Shown: positions 8,615 through 18,031, counted from the stretch's first letter. The stretch: 64,000 nt of DNA from Sphingomonas sp. (GCA_019635535.1 JAHBZH010000001.1:255001-319000); one strand, 5' to 3'. Notes: generated by a model not told the origin, from the sequence alone. A program made the numbers and translations.

Positions 8615-9691
8615 TCAGCTTTCGTCGAGATGCGCCAGCCGCTCGGCCTCGTCCTCGGCGATCAGGGCGTCGACCAGCTCGTCCATCTGGCCTTCCAGGA
8701 TTTCGGGCAGACGGTGCAGCGTCAGGTTGATGCGGTGGTCGGTCACGCGTCCTTGCGGGAAATTGTAGGTGCGGATGCGCTCGGAGCGGTCGCCGGAGCC
8801 GACCATCGAGCGGCGCGCGCCGGTCCGCTCGGCGGCGAGCCGCTCGCGCTCGGCCTCGTAGAGTCGGGTGCGCAGCACCTTCATCGCCTTGGCCTTGTTC
8901 TTGTGCTGCGAACGCTCGTCCTGCTGGATGACGACGATGCCGGTCGGAAGATGGGTGATGCGCACAGCGCTGTCGGTCGTGTTCACGCCCTGCCCGCCGG
9001 GACCGGAGGCGCGGTAGATGTCGATGCGCAGCTCCTTCTCGTCGATCTGGACGTCGACCTCCTCCGCCTCGGGCAGCACCGCGACGGTGGCGGCCGACGT
9101 GTGGATGCGCCCGCCGCTTTCCGTGACCGGCACGCGCTGGACGCGGTGGACGCCGCTTTCGAACTTCAGCCGCGCGAACACGCCCTGGCCGGTGACCGAG
9201 GCGATCGCCTCCTTGAAACCGCCAAGCTCGGCCGCCGTCGCCGACACCATCTCGAACCGCCAGCCCATGGTCTCGGCGTAACGCTGATACATGCGCAGCA
9301 GATCGCCGGCGAAAAGCGCCGCTTCGTCGCCCCCTGTGCCGGCGCGGACCTCGAGCATCGCCGGGCGATCGTCGGCCGCGTCGCGCGGCAGCAGCTTCAG
9401 CGCCAGCGCCCGTTCGGCCGCCTCGAGCTGCTCGCGGTTCAGCGTCAGCTCCTCGGCCGCCAGCGCCCGCAGTTCCTCGTCCGCCTCCTGCGTCATCTCG
9501 GCGAGCGACTTGGCCTCGTCGCGCAGCCGCCGCACCTCGCGCGCCGCCTCGGCCACCGGCTCGATCTCGGCATAGTCCTTGGACAGCTTCACGAACTGGT
9601 CGGCGGGCAGATCGCCCGACGACATGGCCTGCGACAGCTCCTCCCGCCGCGCCTCGATCGCGGCAATGCGCTCGGCGGAGATGCGGGTCAT
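8615..9691 (-). CDS. prfA: Peptide chain release factor 1
   Basis: RF1 reads UAA and UAG stop codons and triggers peptide release. The 358-residue protein has the anticodon-like tripeptide of RF1 in RVPVTESGG (PVT) and the catalytic loop [19 protein letters not shown] (GGQ near residue 233). Length is normal. Its start overlaps the hisS stop by four bases (ATGA), so hisS-prfA are translationally coupled. The Gln of GGQ is the target of PrmC, encoded further along on the same strand. Confidence 0.96.
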   Translation of the reverse strand: MTRISAERIAAIEARREELSQAMSSGDLPADQFVKLSKDYAEIEPVAEAAREVRRLRDEAKSLAEMTQEADEELRALAAEELTLNREQLEAAERALALKLLPRDAADDRPAMLEVRAGTGGDEAALFAGDLLRMYQRYAETMGWRFEMVSATAAELGGFKEAIASVTGQGVFARLKFESGVHRVQRVPVTESGGRIHTSAATVAVLPEAEEVDVQIDEKELRIDIYRASGPGGQGVNTTDSAVRITHLPTGIVVIQQDERSQHKNKAKAMKVLRTRLYEAERERLAAERTGARRSMVGSGDRSERIRTYNFPQGRVTDHRINLTLHRLPEILEGQMDELVDALIAEDEAERLAHLDES

Positions 9692-10959
9692 TCGTCGTCG
9701 CTACCAGATACGATCTGGCGAGGCCCAACGGCCGACACTACCGCCAATCGAATTTCCCGCCGCAAGTCGGATTCGCTCGTCAGATAGCTAATGTGCACCT
9801 TGCCTACTGGATCCGACGTCGCACGGACAAATACCACAGCGTGATGGTCGCGCTTTTTCGCGTATTCAACGCGCTTGCGACTATTCCCGCGATAGGCTGT
9901 GTCCACGGCAATTTCGTGAGCTCGCAAGCTAGAAGCAATTCGCTGAGCTTCCTCTTCAACCTCTGAATCGTCCGCGATTACTGACAGAACTATCCCTCTT
10001 TCCGGCGCCTCGATCATCATCGCCAGCCGCTCGATGCCTGCCGCCCAGCCGACAGCAGGCGTGTGCGGGCCGCCGAGGCTTTCGATCAGGCCGTCATAGC
10101 GGCCGCCGGCCAGCACAGTGCCCTGCGCGCCGAGGCGGTCGGTGACGAACTCGAACGCGGTGTGGCGGTAATAGTCGAGGCCGCGCACCAGCCGCGCGTT
10201 GCGCGTCCAGGCGACGCCGGCCGCGTCCAGCCCGGCGGTGACGGCGGCGAAGAAGTCGCTGGCCTCGCTGGTCAGGAAGGCGTCGATGTCCGGCGCGCTG
10301 TCGGCGATCGGGCGGTCGCGCGGATCCTTGGAATCGAGGATGCGCAGCGGATTCTTGTCGAGGCGCGCGATACTGTCTTCGGACAGATCGCCGCGATGCG
10401 CCTCGAAATGCGCCACAAGCGCCGCGCGCCAGGCATCGCGCGTCGCCGCGTCGCCCAGCGTGTTGAGCTGGAGCGTGATGCCGTCCGCGATGCCGAGCTC
10501 GTGCAGAAGCTGATCGGCGAGGACGAGCAGCTCCACGTCCGCAGCCGGGGCGTCCGTGCCGATGATCTCGGCGTCCAATTGGTGGAACTGGCGGTAGCGG
10601 CCCTTCTGCGGGCGCTCGTAGCGGAAGACCGGCCCGTAGGTCGCCAGCTTCATTGGCGCGTGCTGCTGCCAGCCTTCGCTCAAATAGGCGCGACAGATAC
10701 CGGCGGTGAATTCGGGACGCAGCGTGACCGAATCCCCGCCTTTGTCGGCGAAGGTGTACATCTCCTTGGAGACGACATCGGTGGTCTCGCCGATCGAGCG
10801 GGCGAACACCTCGGTCGCCTCGAACACCGGGATCTCGATCCGCTGGAACGCATAGAGGCGGCGCACGCGATCGAACGCGGCCGTCACCGTGTGGAAACGG
10901 TCGGCTTCCTCTCCCCAGATGTCCTGGGTGCCCCTGATCCTCTGCGGCCCCTTGCTCAT
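9688..10959 (-). CDS. hisS: Histidyl-tRNA synthetase
   Basis: A class II synthetase charging tRNA-His. The 423 residues include motif 2 ([17 protein letters not shown]), the histidine loops [15 protein letters not shown] and [10 protein letters not shown], and motif 3 ([12 protein letters not shown], about 304-315). From about residue 320 to the end the anticodon-binding domain has a different base composition: about 53% GC in 9781-10020 against 78% in 10021-10080, with less biased codons. The C-terminus is also divergent. I infer replacement or import of the 3' segment. The gene is divergent from ppa. Confidence 0.95.
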   Translation of the reverse strand: MSKGPQRIRGTQDIWGEEADRFHTVTAAFDRVRRLYAFQRIEIPVFEATEVFARSIGETTDVVSKEMYTFADKGGDSVTLRPEFTAGICRAYLSEGWQQHAPMKLATYGPVFRYERPQKGRYRQFHQLDAEIIGTDAPAADVELLVLADQLLHELGIADGITLQLNTLGDAATRDAWRAALVAHFEAHRGDLSEDSIARLDKNPLRILDSKDPRDRPIADSAPDIDAFLTSEASDFFAAVTAGLDAAGVAWTRNARLVRGLDYYRHTAFEFVTDRLGAQGTVLAGGRYDGLIESLGGPHTPAVGWAAGIERLAMMIEAPERGIVLSVIADDSEVEEEAQRIASSLRAHEIAVDTAYRGNSRKRVEYAKKRDHHAVVFVRATSDPVGKVHISYLTSESDLRREIRLAVVSAVGPRQIVSGSDDE

Positions 10960-11052
10960 TGGGCGCCGCCTTTAGCAGCTTTGCCGCGCGGCGGAAGGCC
11001 CGCGTAAAATTTGTGCAGGTGCGAAGAAAGCGCTTCCTTGGCCCCGTGCGCA

Positions 11053-11066
11053 GCGCCTATAGGCGC
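11053..11066. promoter_or_regulatory. Palindrome and -10-like element immediately before ppa
   Basis: GCGCCTATAGGCGC is a perfect 14-nt palindrome ending 6 bases before the ppa ATG and contains a TATAGG box. No Shine-Dalgarno is present, so transcription could start at or near the ATG (leaderless). The -35 is weak, at best TTCCTT at 11034-11039 with an 18-base spacer. Confidence 0.35.
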
Positions 11067-11072
11067 GCCGTC

Positions 11073-11609
11073 ATGAACATCGACCTCATCCCCGTAGGGG
11101 ACAATCCGCCCGAATCGATCAACGTCATCATCGAGGTGCCCACTGGCGGCGAACCGGTGAAATACGAGTTCGACAAGAAATCCGGCGCGCTCTTCGTCGA
11201 TCGCATCCTGCACACGCCGATGCGCTACCCGGCCAATTACGGCTTCGTGCCCCACACGCTCTCGCCGGACGGCGACCCGCTCGACGCGCTGGTCATCGCC
11301 CGCTCGCCCTTCGTGCCGGGCTGCGTGGTGCGCGCCCGCCCGATCGGCGTGCTGAAGCTGGAGGACGAAGCGGGCGGCGACGAGAAGCTGATCTGCGTCC
11401 CGGTCGACACGACCTTTCCCTATTATTCCGACATCGGCGAGCGGCAGGACCTGCCCTCGATCGTGCTCCAGCAGATCGAGCACTTCTTCAAGCATTACAA
11501 GGATCTGGAAGAGAAGAAGTGGGTCCGGATCGGCCAGTGGGGCGACGCCGCCGAAGCGCGCGTGATCGTCACCGAGGCGATCGAGCGGGCAAAGGCGGCG
11601 AAGGGCTAG
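11073..11609 (+). CDS. ppa: Inorganic pyrophosphatase
   Basis: A family I soluble pyrophosphatase that hydrolyses PPi to phosphate with Mg2+, pulling biosynthetic reactions forward. The 178 residues match family size; the signature DGDPLDALVI carries the metal-binding aspartates, and YEFDKKSGALFVDR is the conserved N-terminal active-site strand. I start at MNIDLIPVG (11073); the longer frame from 10959 adds a basic stretch unlike the family. No Shine-Dalgarno is evident, and a TATAGG box lies 9 bases upstream. Confidence 0.95.
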   Translation: MNIDLIPVGDNPPESINVIIEVPTGGEPVKYEFDKKSGALFVDRILHTPMRYPANYGFVPHTLSPDGDPLDALVIARSPFVPGCVVRARPIGVLKLEDEAGGDEKLICVPVDTTFPYYSDIGERQDLPSIVLQQIEHFFKHYKDLEEKKWVRIGQWGDAAEARVIVTEAIERAKAAKG

Positions 11610-11643
11610 ACGCGCCCGCCTCGTTGCGGCAGCGTGCCGGTCC

Positions 11644-13191
11644 ATGATCCGGCATCTGACCATCGGCGCGGCGCTGACCGTGGCCGCCACCGCCGCCCTC
11701 TCGCAGACCGAGGCGCCCATGTCCGCATCCGACAGCGCCGAGGCGCGCACCCGCGCCGCGATCGAGCGGATCGAGGAATTGAACCCGCGCCTCAACGCGG
11801 TGATCGCCGTCGATCCCACCGCGATCGATCAGGCCCGCGCGCTGGACCGCATCCGCCGCGCGCGCGGCCCCCTCTTCGGCATGCCGATCCTGATCAAGGA
11901 CAATATCGAGACCGAAGGCCCGCTGCCGACCACGGCGGGCAGCCTCGCCCTCATCGACAATGTGACCGGGCGCGATTCGCCTCTGGTCGCGCGGCTGCGC
12001 GCGGCGGGCGCCGTCATCCTCGGCAAGGCCAATCTCTCCGAATGGGCGAACATCCGCTCGTCCGATTCGATCTCCGGCTGGAGCGCGGTGGGCGGGCAGA
12101 CGCGCAACCCCTATGCGCTCAACCGCAACACGTGCGGCTCCAGCTCGGGCAGCGCGGTGGCGGTGGCGGCGGGCATGGTGCCGGCGGCGATCGGCACCGA
12201 GACGGACGGCTCCATCACCTGCCCCGCCGCGCTGAACGGCATTGTCGGCTTCAAGCCGAGCGTCGGCCTGGTCAGCCGCACCCACATCGTGCCGATCAGC
12301 CACAGCCAGGACACACCGGGGCCGATGACCCGGACGGTGCGCGACGCCGCGCTCATCATGAACGCGATCGTCGGCACCGACCCGGCCGATCCCGCTACAG
12401 CCGAGGCCGACGCCCGGCGCGAGGATTATGCGGCGGCGCTCCGCACCGACGCGCTGCGCGGGCGGCGGATCGGCGTGATGCGCTTCTCGGCGGGCTTCGG
12501 CACCGACGTCCCGTTCGAGGCGGCGCTCGCCGTGCTGCGCGCGCAGGGCGCCCAGCTGGTCGAGATCCGCGAGCTGCCGATCAACCGGCAGGACATGGGC
12601 CGCAACGAGTTCGCCGTCCTGCTGGCCGAGCTGAAGCACGATCTCGACGCCTATCTCGCCACCACGCCGGCGGCGGTGCGGACGCGCACGCTCGCACAGG
12701 TCATCGCCTTCAACGAGGCCCATCGCGACCGGGAAATGCCTCTCTTCGGCCAGGACACGTTCCTTCAGGCGCAGGCGACGAACGGCCTCGACGATGCCTG
12801 GCGGGAGGCGCGCGAGACCTCGCTGCGCCTCGCCGGACCGGAGGGGATCGACCGGCTGCTGAGCGAGCACAATGTCGTCGCCCTGGTCGCGCCGACCCGG
12901 CCCGCTGCCTGGCTGATCGACGCCGTCCATGGCGACACCAGCCCCGGCGGCGGCCCGGCCGGCAGCCTCGCCGCTGTCGCCGGCTATCCGCACCTCACAT
13001 TGCCGATGGGCGAGGTGCGCGGCCTTCCGGTCAACCTCTCCTTCATCGGCCCGAAATGGTCCGACGCGCTGATCCTGTCGCTGGGCTATGCCTATGAGCA
13101 GGCCGCCAATGTCCAGCTGGAACCGCGCTTCCTCGACTCGATCGAGGAGAGCGGCGAAGTGGCCCCGCATCTGCGGCCGGCGGCACGCTAG
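11644..13191 (+). CDS. Exported amidase-signature amidase
   Basis: A 515-residue amidase of the amidase-signature family. The Ser-cisSer-Lys triad is visible: Lys in GMPILIKDN, cis-Ser in [10 protein letters not shown], and the nucleophile Ser in [10 protein letters not shown]. The N-terminus ([17 protein letters not shown]) is a probable signal peptide, suggesting periplasmic action on amides or peptide amides; substrate unknown. Members of this group are often mislabelled GatA, but the signal peptide and lack of gatBC neighbours argue against that. It converges with the TfoX-like gene, overlapping by four bases. Confidence 0.9.
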   Translation: MIRHLTIGAALTVAATAALSQTEAPMSASDSAEARTRAAIERIEELNPRLNAVIAVDPTAIDQARALDRIRRARGPLFGMPILIKDNIETEGPLPTTAGSLALIDNVTGRDSPLVARLRAAGAVILGKANLSEWANIRSSDSISGWSAVGGQTRNPYALNRNTCGSSSGSAVAVAAGMVPAAIGTETDGSITCPAALNGIVGFKPSVGLVSRTHIVPISHSQDTPGPMTRTVRDAALIMNAIVGTDPADPATAEADARREDYAAALRTDALRGRRIGVMRFSAGFGTDVPFEAALAVLRAQGAQLVEIRELPINRQDMGRNEFAVLLAELKHDLDAYLATTPAAVRTRTLAQVIAFNEAHRDREMPLFGQDTFLQAQATNGLDDAWREARETSLRLAGPEGIDRLLSEHNVVALVAPTRPAAWLIDAVHGDTSPGGGPAGSLAAVAGYPHLTLPMGEVRGLPVNLSFIGPKWSDALILSLGYAYEQAANVQLEPRFLDSIEESGEVAPHLRPAAR

Positions 13192-13541
13192 CGTTTCTTA
13201 GGCCGCTTCTTCGCCGCGCCCCTTAGGCCCGCCGCCACCGCCAGCCCGGCCCAGCGCTGCATCGCCTCGGGATCGTCGTACACATCCGCCGGCGCGCGAC
13301 GATAGTTCAGCGTCTGGACGGTACCGTCCTTCTCGGTGAAGCTGTAGCGCTCGCAGCCCTCGGCATCCCAGATCGCCTCCGATTCGGCGTCGGCCTTGAA
13401 CCAGATCTCGTCCTCGACGACCGCGAAGATGGTTCCGTCGAGATAGAGCACGGCTACGCCCATCATCTTGCGCAGCGTCACGTCGCCGATCGGCGAGAGA
13501 GCCTCCTTCGCCCATTCGTAAAGGCCCGCGTCGAAGCTCAT
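13188..13541 (-). CDS. TfoX/Sxy N-terminal-domain protein
   Basis: A 117-residue protein matching the TfoX N-terminal domain alone (MSFDAGLYEWAKEALSPIG, then RKMMGVAVLYLDG and EDEIWFKAD). In enteric bacteria full-length TfoX regulates competence; single-domain forms are widespread and uncharacterised. The C-terminus is a Lys/Arg-rich tail. The start at 13541 overlaps the SMR transporter stop by four bases (ATGA), so they form a two-gene unit. Regulatory function is only inferred from the family. Confidence 0.85.
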   Translation of the reverse strand: MSFDAGLYEWAKEALSPIGDVTLRKMMGVAVLYLDGTIFAVVEDEIWFKADAESEAIWDAEGCERYSFTEKDGTVQTLNYRRAPADVYDDPEAMQRWAGLAVAAGLRGAAKKRPKKR

Positions 13542-13855
13542 CCGTGGGTCAGCTTCAGGCCCGCGATACAGGCGACGATGCCGAGGATGAGCAAGGCGCG
13601 CACCAGGCCGGCGGGCTCGTCGAAATACCAGATGCCGACCAGCACCGTGCCGATCGCGCCGATCCCGCCCCACACCGCATAGGCCGTGCCCATCGGAATG
13701 GTACGCGCGGCATATTCGAGCAAGGCCATGCTGATCCCCACCGAGACGAGGAAGGCGATCGTCCACGGCACGTTGCGGAAGCCGTCGACGAAGCGCAGCG
13801 AGGTCGTGAAGCCGATCTCGAACATGCCGCCAAGAATGAGGAGCGCCCAGGCCAT
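13538..13855 (-). CDS. SMR-family exporter, Gdx/SugE type (guanidinium exporter candidate)
   Basis: A 105-residue four-helix small multidrug resistance protein that works as an antiparallel dimer exchanging substrate for protons. The essential Glu13 is present (GGMFEIGF), together with Ser42, Tyr59 and Trp62 in PMGTAYAVWGGIGAIGT and the C-terminal IAGLKL typical of the Gdx/SugE branch rather than EmrE. Guanidinium export is therefore the likeliest role, though I see no guanidine riboswitch upstream (the gap to the divergent gene is only 46 bases). Confidence 0.85.
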   Translation of the reverse strand: MAWALLILGGMFEIGFTTSLRFVDGFRNVPWTIAFLVSVGISMALLEYAARTIPMGTAYAVWGGIGAIGTVLVGIWYFDEPAGLVRALLILGIVACIAGLKLTHG

Positions 13856-13901
13856 GGCGAAAGAATTAGCCTCCGGGACGCTGCCGCGCTAGCCATGGAC
13901 C

Positions 13902-14540
13902 ATGGCAGGCAGGCCCGCCAGGACGATCGGCAACCGGCTCGCGCCGGCGCGTTTCATCGTCTTCGCGTTGCTGCTCGCCGCCGGCATTCCCGCCGCCGCC
14001 TTGTTGCTGGAAGATTGGCTGGTCGGCATCATGCTCGGCTTCGACGGCGCGGCCCTGGTTTTCCTGCTGTCCTGCCTGCCATTGGTCGGCATCGGCGATG
14101 CCGCAACGATCCGTGATCATGCCCGCAACAATGACGCGAACCGCACGATGCTGCTCCTGCTCAGCGGCATCGTCTCGGTCGTGGTTCTGGCGACGATCGC
14201 GGCCGAGATGGCAGGCGGACAGCAGACGCCTTGGCCGGTCGGCGCGCTGATCGTCGCGACTTTGCTGATCGCCTGGCTGTTCAGCAACATGACCTATGCG
14301 CTGCATTATGCTCACCTGTTCTACGGGGGCCGCGGCGGCGGCATCGATTTTCCGAAGACCAGGGAGCCAGTCTATTCCGACTTCATCTATTTCGCCTTCA
14401 CGCTGGGCATGACCTTCCAGACATCGGACGTGGCGATCGCCGATCCGGCCGTCCGGCGGATCGCCACCCTGCACTGCCTCGCCGCCTTCGTGTTCAATCT
14501 CGGCGTGCTCGCCTTCACGATCAACGTGCTGGGCGGCTAA
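13902..14540 (+). CDS. DUF1345 membrane protein
   Basis: A 212-residue inner-membrane protein with about five helices and the DUF1345 hallmarks LFSNMTYALHYAHLFY, PVYSDFIYFAFTLGMTFQ-type loop and TSDVAI. The family occurs widely in Alphaproteobacteria and has no established function. It starts 46 bases from the divergent SMR gene and converges with the GST gene with a four-base stop overlap. Confidence 0.85.
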   Translation: MAGRPARTIGNRLAPARFIVFALLLAAGIPAAALLLEDWLVGIMLGFDGAALVFLLSCLPLVGIGDAATIRDHARNNDANRTMLLLLSGIVSVVVLATIAAEMAGGQQTPWPVGALIVATLLIAWLFSNMTYALHYAHLFYGGRGGGIDFPKTREPVYSDFIYFAFTLGMTFQTSDVAIADPAVRRIATLHCLAAFVFNLGVLAFTINVLGG

Positions 14541-15163
14541 CCCGCCGGAAAGTTGCGCGCCATCACGGCGGCGATGGCCGGATGGGCCAGCGCCGCGTCC
14601 GCCGCCGCCGCGATGCGCGGGGTTTTTGCGTCGAACCAGGCGCGACCCGGCCGCCAGTGCACCATCGCCGCGACATAGATGTCGAGCGCGGACAGGCGTT
14701 CGCCCAGCGCATGCGGTGCGCCGACCTCCGCCTCGAACTGCAGCCAGAGCTGTTGGCGATGCGCCATGACCGACGCGACCAGTCCCTTCTCGTCCGTCGT
14801 CCAGCGCTCCGGATAATCGGCATAGGTGAAGGTGGGATAGACGCTCGCCACCAGCCAGATCAGCCGGCGCAGGAAATGCGGCCGCTCCGGCGCCGCCGGC
14901 GGCGGGGCGAGCGGCGCGCCGGGCGCCAGCTCGGCGAGCAGGAGCGCGATCGCCGCGGATTCGGTCATCACCGTCCCGTCCGCCAGCACGAGCGTCGGCA
15001 CCTGTGCAAGCGGATTGAGCGCGATCAGCTTCTCCCGCATCGGGCCGGGGCGGTCGAAGCCGTCGACATCGACGAAATCGTGGGGGATGTCCGCGACGGC
15101 CAGCATCGCCTCGACGATCGTCGAGCCCCAGCCGCGCGCGCCATAGAGGGTCATGCGGGTCAT
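14537..15163 (-). CDS. Glutathione S-transferase family protein
   Basis: A 208-residue cytosolic GST-like protein: thioredoxin-fold N-terminal half (MTLYGARGWGSTIVEAML, cis-Pro in QVPTLVL, then GTVMTESAAI binding the glutathione gamma-glutamyl group) and an all-helical C-terminal half. The catalytic residue is not obvious; the N-terminal YGARGWGS contains Ser14, which could serve. Substrate unknown. Its start overlaps the DMT transporter stop by four bases (ATGA). An alternative start is the Met at codon 4. Confidence 0.85.
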   Translation of the reverse strand: MTRMTLYGARGWGSTIVEAMLAVADIPHDFVDVDGFDRPGPMREKLIALNPLAQVPTLVLADGTVMTESAAIALLLAELAPGAPLAPPPAAPERPHFLRRLIWLVASVYPTFTYADYPERWTTDEKGLVASVMAHRQQLWLQFEAEVGAPHALGERLSALDIYVAAMVHWRPGRAWFDAKTPRIAAAADAALAHPAIAAVMARNFPAG

Positions 15164-16077
15164 TGGCCGATCTCCACTTGCGGCGCCTGGACCATTTTGC
15201 TGGGCCGCGCCGCGATCACACAGGCGGCGACGATCATCGCCGCGCCGGCCAATGTAAGCAGGCGCACTGGCTCGGCGAAGATCAGCCAGCCGAACAAGGC
15301 GGCCCAGAGGAAGCCGGTATATTCGGTCGGCGCGAGATATTGCGCCTCGGCCCGCGCATAGGCCCAGGACAAAGCCAGCAGCGAAGTGAAGGCCAGCGCC
15401 GCCGCGCCGATGATGGCGGGAAGCTCGTGGACCGGCGGCCAGACGGCGAGGAACGGCGCGCCGAGCAGGAAGCAGCTCGTCATGATCGCGCTCATGAAGA
15501 AGGCGATCTCCACGGGTTTCGCTACCAGGGCCTGCTGGCGCATCAGGATGATATTGTAGGCGTAGAGCCCGGCCGAGGCGAGGATGGCGAGCGAGCCGCG
15601 AAAGGCGTCCGGCCCCAGCTCGGCCCGCGCCTGTCCCGCGAGGATCACCAGCACGCCGGCGAAGCCGAGCAGCGAGGCCAAGATGGCGCTGCGCGCGATC
15701 TTCTCCTTGAGAATGATCGCGGCAAGATAGAGCGCGATCAAGGGCGCGACGAAGGCGAGCGCGATCGCCTGCGCCATCGGCACCCGCGCCAGCCCCCAGA
15801 AGAAGAGGAAGGCCATCACGGCGGACAGGGCGCCGCGCAGCAGGTGGATGCGCAGGACATGCGGCGCCGGCCAGGACAGGCGGCATCCGAAGAAGATCGC
15901 GCCGCCGAACAGCGCACCGGCCATCGTCCGCCAGAGCAAGGCGTTGTAGGTGCCAAGCGCCAGAGCAAGATGCTTCATCAGCGCATCCATCACCGAAAAG
16001 AGCGCGATGCCGAGGACCGCGACGGCGAAGGGAATGGCGATTGAGGGCGCGGGCGGCGAGGACATTGGCGGCGCCAT
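15160..16077 (-). CDS. DMT-superfamily (EamA) transporter
   Basis: A ten-helix inner-membrane permease with two EamA halves; family members export or exchange metabolites such as amino acids. Visible marks are ALLWRTMAGALFGGAIF in the first half and LAPTEYTGFLWAALFGWLIF near the end, the usual last-repeat pattern. Start choice is uncertain: Met codons at 16077 and 16065 both fit, neither with a good Shine-Dalgarno; the open frame reaches 16116. It is translationally coupled to the GST gene. Confidence 0.87.
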   Translation of the reverse strand: MAPPMSSPPAPSIAIPFAVAVLGIALFSVMDALMKHLALALGTYNALLWRTMAGALFGGAIFFGCRLSWPAPHVLRIHLLRGALSAVMAFLFFWGLARVPMAQAIALAFVAPLIALYLAAIILKEKIARSAILASLLGFAGVLVILAGQARAELGPDAFRGSLAILASAGLYAYNIILMRQQALVAKPVEIAFFMSAIMTSCFLLGAPFLAVWPPVHELPAIIGAAALAFTSLLALSWAYARAEAQYLAPTEYTGFLWAALFGWLIFAEPVRLLTLAGAAMIVAACVIAARPSKMVQAPQVEIGQ

Positions 16078-16146
16078 AGCGAGCCGACTCAACCGTGGCG
16101 AGCCATTCCCGATCAAGGCGCGGCTCGGCTGAGCCGCCGCGCCATT

Positions 16147-16428
16147 CTATTCGCCGGAATCGGGTCGGACTTCGTCGCGACGGATGACTTTCCCCACCTC
16201 CAGCTCGTCGATGCGCAGCTTGCGGATGTGCGCCTTGCCGATCCAGAGACGTCCGACGGCGAGCGCGCCAAGGGCCAACGCTCCCATCGCGGCAGCGCCG
16301 AGCGCGGCCGAACCCAGAATCGACATGCCGGTCGCCGATGCGCCGGTTGCCGAAGCTCCCGTGGCGATGGCTTCGCGCGCCTCGGGCGGCGCGTGGACGA
16401 CGTCCGCCAGGGCGGCCTTGTGCTTCAT
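16147..16428 (-). CDS. Pentapeptide-periodic small protein
   Basis: A 93-residue protein I do not recognise. From residue 24 to 83 it has a strict five-residue period: Gly at 24, 29, 34, 39, 44, 49, 54, 59, 64 and 79 with an aliphatic residue four positions later (for example [30 protein letters not shown]). This resembles pentapeptide-repeat beta-helices, turning from Gly/Ala-rich to charged toward the C-terminus. It overlaps ispG by four bases (ATGA), so it is a real coupled gene, but no link to isoprenoid synthesis is known to me. Confidence 0.7.
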   Translation of the reverse strand: MKHKAALADVVHAPPEAREAIATGASATGASATGMSILGSAALGAAAMGALALGALAVGRLWIGKAHIRKLRIDELEVGKVIRRDEVRPDSGE

Positions 16429-17549
16429 TCCGCCGCCGCCGGCACGGCCGCGCTGTCCGCCTCGATCTCGGCCGCCTTCGCTTCCACGAGCTTCACGATA
16501 TGGTCGATCATGTCGGCATCCTGGACATGATGGTCGGTGACGCCGGACAGATAGACCATATGCTTGCCGTTGCCGCCGCCGGTGATGCCGATGTCGGTCT
16601 CGCGCGCCTCGCCCGGGCCGTTGACGACGCAGCCGAGCACGGAGAGCGACATCGGCGTGCGGATATGGCCGAGCCGCTCCTCCAGCTTCTCCACGGTGCG
16701 GATCACGTCGAAACCCTGCCGCGCGCAGGAGGGGCAGGAGACGACCCGCACGCCCCGGTTGCGGATGCCGAGCGCCTTCAGGATTTCGAAGCCGACGCGC
16801 ACCTCCTCCTCCGGCTCGGCGGAGAGCGAGACGCGGATCGTGTCGCCGATGCCGAACCAGAGCAGCGAGCCGATGCCGATCGCCGACTTGACCGTGCCGC
16901 CGCGCAAGCCCCCCGCCTCGGTGATGCCGAGATGGAGCGGGCAATCGACGGCCTCGGCGAGCTGCTGATAGGCGGCGACGGCGAGGAACTGGTCCGACGC
17001 CTTCACCGCGACCTTATATTCGTGGAAATCATGGTCCTGGAGCAGCTTGATATGGTCGAGCGCGCTTTCGACCAAAGCCTCCGGGCAGGGCTCGCCATAT
17101 TTTTCGAGCAGGTCCTTCTCGAGGCTGCCGGCATTGACGCCGATCCGGATCGAGCAGCCGTTCGCCTTCGCCGCGCGCACGACTTCGGCGACCCGTTCGG
17201 ACGACCCGATATTGCCCGGATTGATGCGCAGGCAGGCGGCGCCGGCGTCCGCCGCCTCCAGCGCGCGCTTGTAGTGGAAATGGATGTCGGCGACGATCGG
17301 CACCTGCGCGGCACGGACGATCTCGCGCATCGCGGCGGTCGATTCGACGTCGGGGCAGGACACGCGGACGATGTCCGCCCCCGCCTCCTCGCAACGGCGG
17401 ATCTGGTCGATCGTCGCCTTGGGATCGGAGGTCGGCGTGTTGGTCATGGTCTGGACCGTCACCGGCGCGTCGCCGCCGACGGCGACATGGCCGACCATGA
17501 TCCGCCGCGACGGGCGGCGCTGAATGTCTCTCCAAGGGCGAATGGACAT
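16425..17549 (-). CDS. ispG: (E)-4-hydroxy-3-methylbut-2-enyl-diphosphate synthase
   Basis: The [4Fe-4S] enzyme of the MEP isoprenoid pathway that converts MEcPP to HMBPP. At 374 residues it has the bacterial two-domain form: a TIM barrel ([23 protein letters not shown]) and a C-terminal cluster domain with [11 protein letters not shown] and [11 protein letters not shown] supplying the three Cys and the Glu ligand. I start at 17549 (MSIRPW); the frame continues to 17786 but a well-spaced promoter ends 7 bases before this ATG, implying a leaderless message. Confidence 0.95.
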   Translation of the reverse strand: MSIRPWRDIQRRPSRRIMVGHVAVGGDAPVTVQTMTNTPTSDPKATIDQIRRCEEAGADIVRVSCPDVESTAAMREIVRAAQVPIVADIHFHYKRALEAADAGAACLRINPGNIGSSERVAEVVRAAKANGCSIRIGVNAGSLEKDLLEKYGEPCPEALVESALDHIKLLQDHDFHEYKVAVKASDQFLAVAAYQQLAEAVDCPLHLGITEAGGLRGGTVKSAIGIGSLLWFGIGDTIRVSLSAEPEEEVRVGFEILKALGIRNRGVRVVSCPSCARQGFDVIRTVEKLEERLGHIRTPMSLSVLGCVVNGPGEARETDIGITGGGNGKHMVYLSGVTDHHVQDADMIDHIVKLVEAKAAEIEADSAAVPAAAE

Positions 17550-17556
17550 GGCCGCG

Positions 17557-17585
17557 CATATAGACCTTGCCGGAGGCAGCGCCAA
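17557..17585 (-). promoter_or_regulatory. Promoter of ispG (probably leaderless)
   Basis: On the minus strand TTGGCG (17580-17585) and TATATG (17557-17562) are separated by 17 bases. Only seven bases separate the -10 box from the ATG, and there is no Shine-Dalgarno, so the transcript should begin at or within a base or two of the start codon. Confidence 0.55.
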
Positions 17586-17970
17586 GCGACCGTGAAAACG
17601 CGAATCGATCCGTTCGCCGAAGCGCGGCATCGGCAACGCCGTCCGTTCAGGAAATCGCGATTCAAGCTGAACACGGGGCGCGGAAGTTGACGAACCTGAC
17701 GCTACGCCGGGGATCGGCGCCCCTCCCGCACGGCCCGCCCAAGTCCTGAGAACAGTCCATTTCGGCAGGGCGGACCGGCACGGCATTCCGGCAGCGTGAC
17801 AGAGGATTTCCTACATTGCCAGAGAGCGGCCTGCCCGAAATTTCCCGCTGTTCGAAGCCGGGAAGGGCTTGCGTCAGCAGGTGACGACCAATCAGGACAC
17901 CTATCGGCGGCTGTTCGTCTTGGTCGAGCGCACCGCCGCGGAGGTCAGATAGCGCCCAGACGGTGCCGGG
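17586..17970. other. Gene-poor gap between ispG and the DUF6152 gene
   Basis: About 385 bases without a supportable gene. It holds the second copy of the 21-nt element (17797-17817) and a frame open from 17800 to the stop at 17952 with no usable start codon. That frame encodes a plausible protein-like tail (FEAGKGLRQQVTTNQ, then YRRLFVLVERTAAEVR), possibly the remnant of a lost gene. The 125-residue antisense frame across this region looks spurious. Confidence 0.4.
17797..17817 (+). repeat. Copy 2 of the 21-nt dispersed element
   Basis: TGACAGAGGATTTCCTACATT, 18/21 identical to the minus strand at 8433-8453. The centre AGGATTTCCT is itself nearly palindromic. Confidence 0.4.
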
Positions 17971-17999
17971 TTGACCCGACAAGGTCCGCCGGGGACAAT
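17971..17999 (+). promoter_or_regulatory. Promoter of the DUF6152 gene
   Basis: TTGACC (17971-17976) and GACAAT (17994-17999) are 17 bases apart, a good sigma-70-type match, followed 32 bases later by the start codon with GGGAGAG as Shine-Dalgarno. Confidence 0.6.
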
Positions 18000-18031
18000 G
18001 CGCGACAGCGGGCAATCTGGGAGAGACGGAT

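Noticed and set aside
11644..13191. Calling the amidase GatA
   Set aside because: It has a signal peptide and no gatB or gatC nearby, so an exported amidase is the better reading.
13856..13901. Guanidine riboswitch for the Gdx-type exporter
   Set aside because: The gap to the divergent gene is only 46 bases, too short for a known guanidine riboswitch, and no such fold is seen.
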